Source of the DNA: Candidatus Ghiorseimicrobium undicola
GTDB taxonomy: Bacteria; Omnitrophota; Gorgyraeia; Ghiorseimicrobiales; Ghiorseimicrobiaceae
Reading direction: 5' to 3'
NCBI GenBank assembly: GCA_002796125.1
Contig: PCWA01000051.1
Coordinates: forward strand, 1-32,497
Length of the DNA stretch: 32,497 nt
Part shown: one piece after another, positions 28,120 to 32,497 of the stretch
Position numbering within the stretch: position 1 is the stretch's first letter
Layout of the letters: every line of letters starts with the position of its first letter
Position numbers and translations under genes: made by a program
Notes under the pieces: generated by a model
Seen by the model: only the letters and a program-made list of their open reading frames with translations
Database searches by the model: none
Told to the model about the DNA's origin: nothing

Positions 28120-29369
28120 CTTTAACACCGTTTTTATTTTTATTTCTATTTTCATGCGCTTATTGCGCGCAGGTAGAAATCGGCGGTTCCTATGGCCAAT
28201 GGCAGCTTTTGGTTGATAAAAAACCGTTCTATATAAAAGGCGCAGGTTGCGGCTTGGGCGAAGGAAAAAAGGGAGAAGATTATTTAAAGCTGGCTAAAGA
28301 ATTAGGCGCAAATGCCGTGCGTACATGGGGTATTGATCAGGGTGATAAGCAATATTTAGATGCGGCGAATAGTTATGGCTTATATGTCTGTGCCGGGATA
28401 TGGGTTAATTATGCCACGGATGACAACGGGATAAGTTTCCTCAGCGGTGATTACAGCAAAGAAATAGAGAAGGAGGCGTTGTCTTACGTTGAGGAATTTA
28501 AAAACCACCCGGCTGTTTTAGCCTGGGGCCTTGGTAATGAATGTATATTTTTTACGCAAAGAGAGGAAGAGAAGATAGCGTTGAGCCGCTTTCTTAACGA
28601 GCTGATTGAGAAAATTCATAAAATAGACCCGAATCATCCCGTTGTCTATGCCTCTGCCGGTTATAACGCGCTAGAATACATAAAAAAATATATACCGGCT
28701 TTGGATATTATAGGTATGAATGCCTATGCAAGCCTGCGGCCCTATCAGGGCGCATGGCAGTATTTAAAAATAGATAAGCCATATATTTTGACTGAATTCG
28801 GACCGCCGATTCCTTACCAGTCTTCTAAAGATAAAAACGGAGCTTCCATAGAAATCGGCGACAAGCAGAAAGCTATTTATTACAGAGAATTCATAAATCA
28901 GATGCGGGAATTTAAAGGCGCCAACCTTGGCGGTTTCGCTTTTCACTTGGGTGAGACGACCCAGGAATCGATGACCTGGTGGAATATAAATTACCTGGAT
29001 TTTAAAAAGTATCCTTATTGGGCCGTATATAAATTATACACTCTTAAAGAGCCGGATAATTCACCCCCGGTAATAAAATCATTTAAGTTAAATAAAACGC
29101 GCCTGAGGAAAAAAGAGTTCGTAGAAATTGATTTTTCATGCGAAGATCCAGAAAATGACCAGATGTGCTATGAGTTGAAAGTCAGTACTGCATATGAGGG
29201 CATACTGCGATATTACGTTAATGAATTCGTTGACGGAGAAACTGAAGGGTTATGTCCGGCAACCAAAATACAGGCGCCTGAGAAAAGCGGGCTTTATCGG
29301 GTATATCTGCTTGTTTATGACGGTAAGGGTAATGCCGCCTCGCTAAGCAAAACGATTCTTGTAGAGTAG
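28104..29369 (+). CDS. secreted (beta/alpha)8 glycoside hydrolase, clan-A-like (GH2 catalytic-domain-like)
   Basis: 421 aa; N-terminal signal peptide, LGANAVRTWGI, HPAVLAWGLGNE (acid/base Glu), YILTEFGPP (nucleophile Glu), C-terminal Ig-like region. Overlaps the upstream gene by 16 nt. Confidence 0.82.
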   Translation: MFKKLTLTPFLFLFLFSCAYCAQVEIGGSYGQWQLLVDKKPFYIKGAGCGLGEGKKGEDYLKLAKELGANAVRTWGIDQGDKQYLDAANSYGLYVCAGIWVNYATDDNGISFLSGDYSKEIEKEALSYVEEFKNHPAVLAWGLGNECIFFTQREEEKIALSRFLNELIEKIHKIDPNHPVVYASAGYNALEYIKKYIPALDIIGMNAYASLRPYQGAWQYLKIDKPYILTEFGPPIPYQSSKDKNGASIEIGDKQKAIYYREFINQMREFKGANLGGFAFHLGETTQESMTWWNINYLDFKKYPYWAVYKLYTLKEPDNSPPVIKSFKLNKTRLRKKEFVEIDFSCEDPENDQMCYELKVSTAYEGILRYYVNEFVDGETEGLCPATKIQAPEKSGLYRVYLLVYDGKGNAASLSKTILVE

Positions 29370-29433
29370 GGCGCACTTGTGCGCAATAATGTTTGTTGCA
29401 TAAAATAAAACTTAGCTTCTATCTCACCAACAT

Positions 29434-29500
29434 GCAATCGAGGGTGAACCGTGCCTGCTCGGCCTGCGTTACACCCTGCTCGAAATCAGCCCAAGCCAGC
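29434..29500. repeat. intergenic structured repeat (copy 2 of the core at 2652-2718)
   Basis: 56/67 ungapped identity by hand alignment with 2652-2718; stem AGGGTG/CACCCT. Confidence 0.8.
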
Positions 29501-29562
29501 GGCCAGATTAATTCATTGCAATTTAGGCAATTTTTAGCAGGCTACCATCAGGCAGATTTTTC

Positions 29563-29590
29563 TTGACATACAAAAATATTCAAGTATATT
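29563..29590 (+). promoter_or_regulatory. putative sigma70 promoter for rex
   Basis: TTGACA (29563-29568), 16-nt spacer, TATATT (29585-29590). Confidence 0.55.
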
Positions 29591-29604
29591 AGTAATATTG
29601 TGGT

Positions 29605-29622
29605 TTGTGAAATGTTTAACAT
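29605..29622. promoter_or_regulatory. candidate Rex operator upstream of rex
   Basis: TTGTGAAATGTTTAACAT; 18-bp imperfect palindrome similar to the Rex consensus TTGTGAAAT-ATTTCACAA/TTGTTAA-type sites; sits just downstream of the putative -10. Confidence 0.6.
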
Positions 29623-29730
29623 GCGGTTTTAACGCTATATTATTGACGTTTGCTTTACCAATGGCATTAAGGTAGTCAGTATTTCGCTTATGTTTCCGAA
29701 GTTTTTACCATTAATTGTACAAAGCTTAAT

Positions 29731-30354
29731 ATGATCAATAAAGTTCCTCAGGCAGCTGTTCCAAGATTGTCTTTATATTATCGGGCGCTTCTGGAATCCC
29801 GCGGCAAGGATTATGTTTCTTCGGATGAGCTTTCCAAGCTTACTAATTTTACGGCAGCGCAGGTCAGGAGGGATTTGACATATTTCGGCCAGTTCGGTAC
29901 CCCGGGTAAGGGGTATGAAATTGAGGGATTAAAAAAAGCGATTCTGGGAATTTTGGGGACTGATAAAAATTGGGATGTTGCCTTGGTCGGTGCGGGTAAT
30001 TTGGGAACAGCGCTGCTTTCTTATAAGGGCTTTAAACAGCAAGGGTTTAAGATACTTTCTGCTTTTGATAATGATTTACGAAAAATCGGCAAGACCCTTG
30101 AGGGGATAACTGTTCAGGATATCAGTGAGCTTGAAAAAACAGTTAGCGAGCAGGGGATACAAATCGCGATAGTAGCGACTTCTACAGAAGGCGCCCAGGA
30201 AGTAATAGATACGCTGATTCGAGCGGGAGTGAAGGCCATACTTAATTTTACCCCTATACGTGCCCAGACGCCTGAAGAAGCGATAGTTTTAAACATTGAC
30301 CTTTCAATAGAGCTTGAACGCCTTGCTTATTTTTTGACAAAAGCCAAGGCATAA
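29731..30354 (+). CDS. rex: redox-sensing transcriptional repressor Rex
   Basis: 207 aa; VPQAAVPRLSLYYRALL, SSDELSKLTNFTAAQVRRDLTYFGQFGTPGKGYEI, ALVGAGNLGTALLSY, INFTP-type C-terminus (LNFTPI). Confidence 0.97.
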   Translation: MINKVPQAAVPRLSLYYRALLESRGKDYVSSDELSKLTNFTAAQVRRDLTYFGQFGTPGKGYEIEGLKKAILGILGTDKNWDVALVGAGNLGTALLSYKGFKQQGFKILSAFDNDLRKIGKTLEGITVQDISELEKTVSEQGIQIAIVATSTEGAQEVIDTLIRAGVKAILNFTPIRAQTPEEAIVLNIDLSIELERLAYFLTKAKA

Positions 30355-30382
30355 TTTTTAGAAATACAGGTGATTTTTATCA

Positions 30383-30400
30383 CTGTGATATATTTAACGA
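30383..30400. promoter_or_regulatory. candidate Rex operator upstream of the rnfC/nqrA-like gene
   Basis: CTGTGATATATTTAACGA, similar to TTGTGAAATATTTAACAA; ends 5 nt before the ATG at 30405. Confidence 0.5.
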
Positions 30401-30404
30401 TGCT

Positions 30405-31904
30405 ATGAAATCTAAACAACGTAGTTTTAAGGGCGGTTATATTTTTGGGCGGTTTGAAAACCAGCCTAAAGATATTGTTTCGGAGCAGGGCATGCCGGAG
30501 TTGGCAGTGATACCTTTGTCGCAGGGCTTTGGTTCGGAGGCCGCGCCTTTAGTCAAGAAGGGTGATAAGGTTGAAGCCGGGCAAATTATCGGCAGGAGTG
30601 ATTCCGTTATATCAAGCCCGGTGCATGCTTCCGTTTCAGGAGTAGTTGAAGAAATAAAAAGCGTAAGTTATTTCAGGCGCGATACCCGGATGGTTTATAT
30701 TCGCGCCGATAAAAGTAAAAAAGATTATAGAAGGCTTGATGGTTACGCCAAGGATTGGCGAAAGCTTAAAGTAGAAGATATAGAAAGATTATTGTATTCT
30801 TCGGGAGTTTCCTCTTTGGACAGGGAAGGCATTCCCACCAGGTTTAAAAGTTCTATAATCGCCCCCAATGATGTTGAAAACATCATAGTTCACGGCATAG
30901 GGTCAGAGCCGTATAATATTTCTTTGGACGTTCTGCTTTCCGGGAAAAAGCTTTTAAATTTCATAGAGGGATTAAGAATATTAAATGTCTTAATGCCTAA
31001 TGCAAAAATGTACCTTGCCTTAAACGGCCGTAAAATAAAACTAGCGGAAGAAATATGCAAGATAACCACAAAACATGCCTGGCTTAAGGTTATTACTTTA
31101 GAGCCGAAATATCCGCAGGGCTATGACGAGATGCTTGTGCCGACTATCCTGGGTAAAAAATTTCCTTTCGGCTATTCGGCGGCCAATATCGGGGTGGTCG
31201 TTTTGAATATTCAGGCTGTTATTTCCGTTTACGAGGCGGTTTGTGAAGGTAAGCCGCTTATCGAACGCATAATCGCTCTTTGCGGCCCCGGCCTAAAAGA
31301 GGCGCTTCATATAAATACGCGCGTAGGCACGCCGCTTTCTGATATTCTTGATTCCCGCCTTAGGCAGGGAGTAAAAACACGCGTAGTATTAAACAGTTTG
31401 CTTACAGGAGAAAAACTTACGGATTTTTTCTTACCGGTTGACAGGACATTTTCTCAAATAGTAGCGCTCCCCGATAACGATAGGCGGGAATTTTTATCGT
31501 TTGTGCGTCCCGGCTTAAGGAGGCAATCGTATTCGCGGACATTTCTTTCTTCGCTGCTGCCGTCTTTTGATAAAATAGCCGATACCAATGTGCATGGGGA
31601 AGCAAGGCCTTGTATAAGCTGTAATTATTGTGATGAAGCCTGCCCGGTGCAGATTATGCCGCATTTGCTATATAAATATGTAAAGAGCAATCTTATAGAT
31701 GAAAGGCTGATGAATTATCAGATTTTTCATTGCATAGAATGCGGCTTATGCAGTTTTGTCTGCCCTTCAAAAATACCCTTGGCCAGGCATATGAAGGAAG
31801 GTAAAGATAAGCTGGTTATGCAGGGATGCGATAAGAGCCAGTGCATCTTGCCTTATTTTGATTTAAAAGGCATAGAAGAATACAGGGGAGCCAAGGAAGC
31901 ATGA
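30405..31904 (+). CDS. rnfC: RnfC/NqrA-like subunit of an ion-translocating NADH/ferredoxin oxidoreductase
   Basis: 499 aa; LAVIPLSQGFG...VKKGDKVEAGQIIG...SSPVHASVSGVV, GKPLIERIIALCGPGL, VGTPLSDIL, and two 4Fe-4S motifs CISCNYCDEACP and CIECGLCSFVCP. Confidence 0.85.
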   Translation: MKSKQRSFKGGYIFGRFENQPKDIVSEQGMPELAVIPLSQGFGSEAAPLVKKGDKVEAGQIIGRSDSVISSPVHASVSGVVEEIKSVSYFRRDTRMVYIRADKSKKDYRRLDGYAKDWRKLKVEDIERLLYSSGVSSLDREGIPTRFKSSIIAPNDVENIIVHGIGSEPYNISLDVLLSGKKLLNFIEGLRILNVLMPNAKMYLALNGRKIKLAEEICKITTKHAWLKVITLEPKYPQGYDEMLVPTILGKKFPFGYSAANIGVVVLNIQAVISVYEAVCEGKPLIERIIALCGPGLKEALHINTRVGTPLSDILDSRLRQGVKTRVVLNSLLTGEKLTDFFLPVDRTFSQIVALPDNDRREFLSFVRPGLRRQSYSRTFLSSLLPSFDKIADTNVHGEARPCISCNYCDEACPVQIMPHLLYKYVKSNLIDERLMNYQIFHCIECGLCSFVCPSKIPLARHMKEGKDKLVMQGCDKSQCILPYFDLKGIEEYRGAKEA

Positions 31905-32497
31905 AGATAGTCAGGAAAATATTGGATTTGAGTTTTCAGCTCATAGAGAAGAATAAAATATTGGCTAAGTTTAAGCCGGTATTGCACGCCGCCGACGGTT
32001 TTTTCTTTGGCGTTGACAAGCTAAACATCGTTCCTCATATAACCGATTATATAGACCTGAAGCGTTATATGAGTTTTGTTATTATCGGGCTTCTGCCCAG
32101 TGTTTTGGCATCGATTTATTTCTGGGGCTGGCGGGTAATCCTGGTTATACTCACTTCTTATATATTCGGGGGTATGATTGAAGTAGCTTTTGCGGTTGTG
32201 CGTAAAAAAGAAATACACGAAGGTTTCCTTGTAACCGGCATGATTTTTCCTCTCATACTTCCGCCTTCTGTGCCCTTATGGGCTGTGGCGTTAGGTGTTA
32301 TGTTTGGGGTTTTTTTCGGCAAGGAAGTATTCGGCGGTACGGGAAAAAATGTTTTTAATCCGGCTATCGTCGGCAGAATATTTTTGACCATTTGTTTTCC
32401 CCAGATCATGACAACCACCTGGCCCAAGCCTTATATCGGCGGCCTGGGCGGGTTTATGCGGCTTTCGGTTGATAGTGTTACTTCTGCGACTCCGCTG
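31901..32497 (+). CDS. RnfD/NqrB-like membrane subunit, truncated by window end
   Basis: Open frame to the window end that the ORF track does not list: MKIVRKILDLSFQLIEKNKILAKFKPVLHAADGFFF...DYIDLKRYMSFVIIGLLPSVLASIYFWG...FGKEVFGGTGKNVFNPAIVGRIF...DSVTSATPL (flavinylation-type motif). ATGA overlap with the preceding stop. Confidence 0.85.
   Translation, partial: MKIVRKILDLSFQLIEKNKILAKFKPVLHAADGFFFGVDKLNIVPHITDYIDLKRYMSFVIIGLLPSVLASIYFWGWRVILVILTSYIFGGMIEVAFAVVRKKEIHEGFLVTGMIFPLILPPSVPLWAVALGVMFGVFFGKEVFGGTGKNVFNPAIVGRIFLTICFPQIMTTTWPKPYIGGLGGFMRLSVDSVTSATPL

Noticed and set aside
29371-29384. GCGCACTTGTGCGC palindrome after the glycoside hydrolase gene
   Set aside because: Perfect but very short and lacking a U-tract; resembles GTGCCCTTGTGGGC at 17247 only loosely and could be chance.

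Overview
This 32.5 kb, moderately AT-rich bacterial window is almost entirely coding on the + strand. Left to right it holds: (i) the C-terminal tail of a probable IS3-type transposase and its IS end; (ii) a clear fluoride riboswitch followed by crcB/fluC and a DUF190 gene; (iii) a beta-CASP MBL exonuclease, a CaCA antiporter, a zinc-ribbon/M48 peptidase fusion, a PilZ protein, an MDR dehydrogenase and a DhnA-type aldolase; (iv) a 14 kb chemosensory and second-messenger cluster (REC, CDF, CheW, two-CW, MCP, CheA-REC, MCP, CheB, CheW, REC, CheR-TPR, REC-PAS-HK, two-CW, PAS-GGDEF-HD-GYP); (v) pyrG, a TM-helix/MscS-like protein, a membrane pyrophosphatase, an RluA-type pseudouridine synthase, a clan-A-like glycoside hydrolase, rex, an rnfC/nqrA-like gene and a 3'-truncated rnfD/nqrB-like gene. 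The most interesting non-coding signals are: a switch-like RNA leader in front of hppA with mutually exclusive pairings; two copies of a structured intergenic repeat with compensatory base changes; a roughly 130-bp nested palindrome between cheB and cheW; two Rex-like operators; and a leader in front of the first MCP that can sequester its Shine-Dalgarno. The most interesting coding signal is a Cys-rich theme (two two-CW proteins and two PAS domains with C..C..C signatures) inside the chemosensory cluster, which suggests a redox- or metal-responsive signalling system. No tRNA, rRNA, CRISPR or recognisable defence system was found. All family calls come from reading motifs, with no database search.
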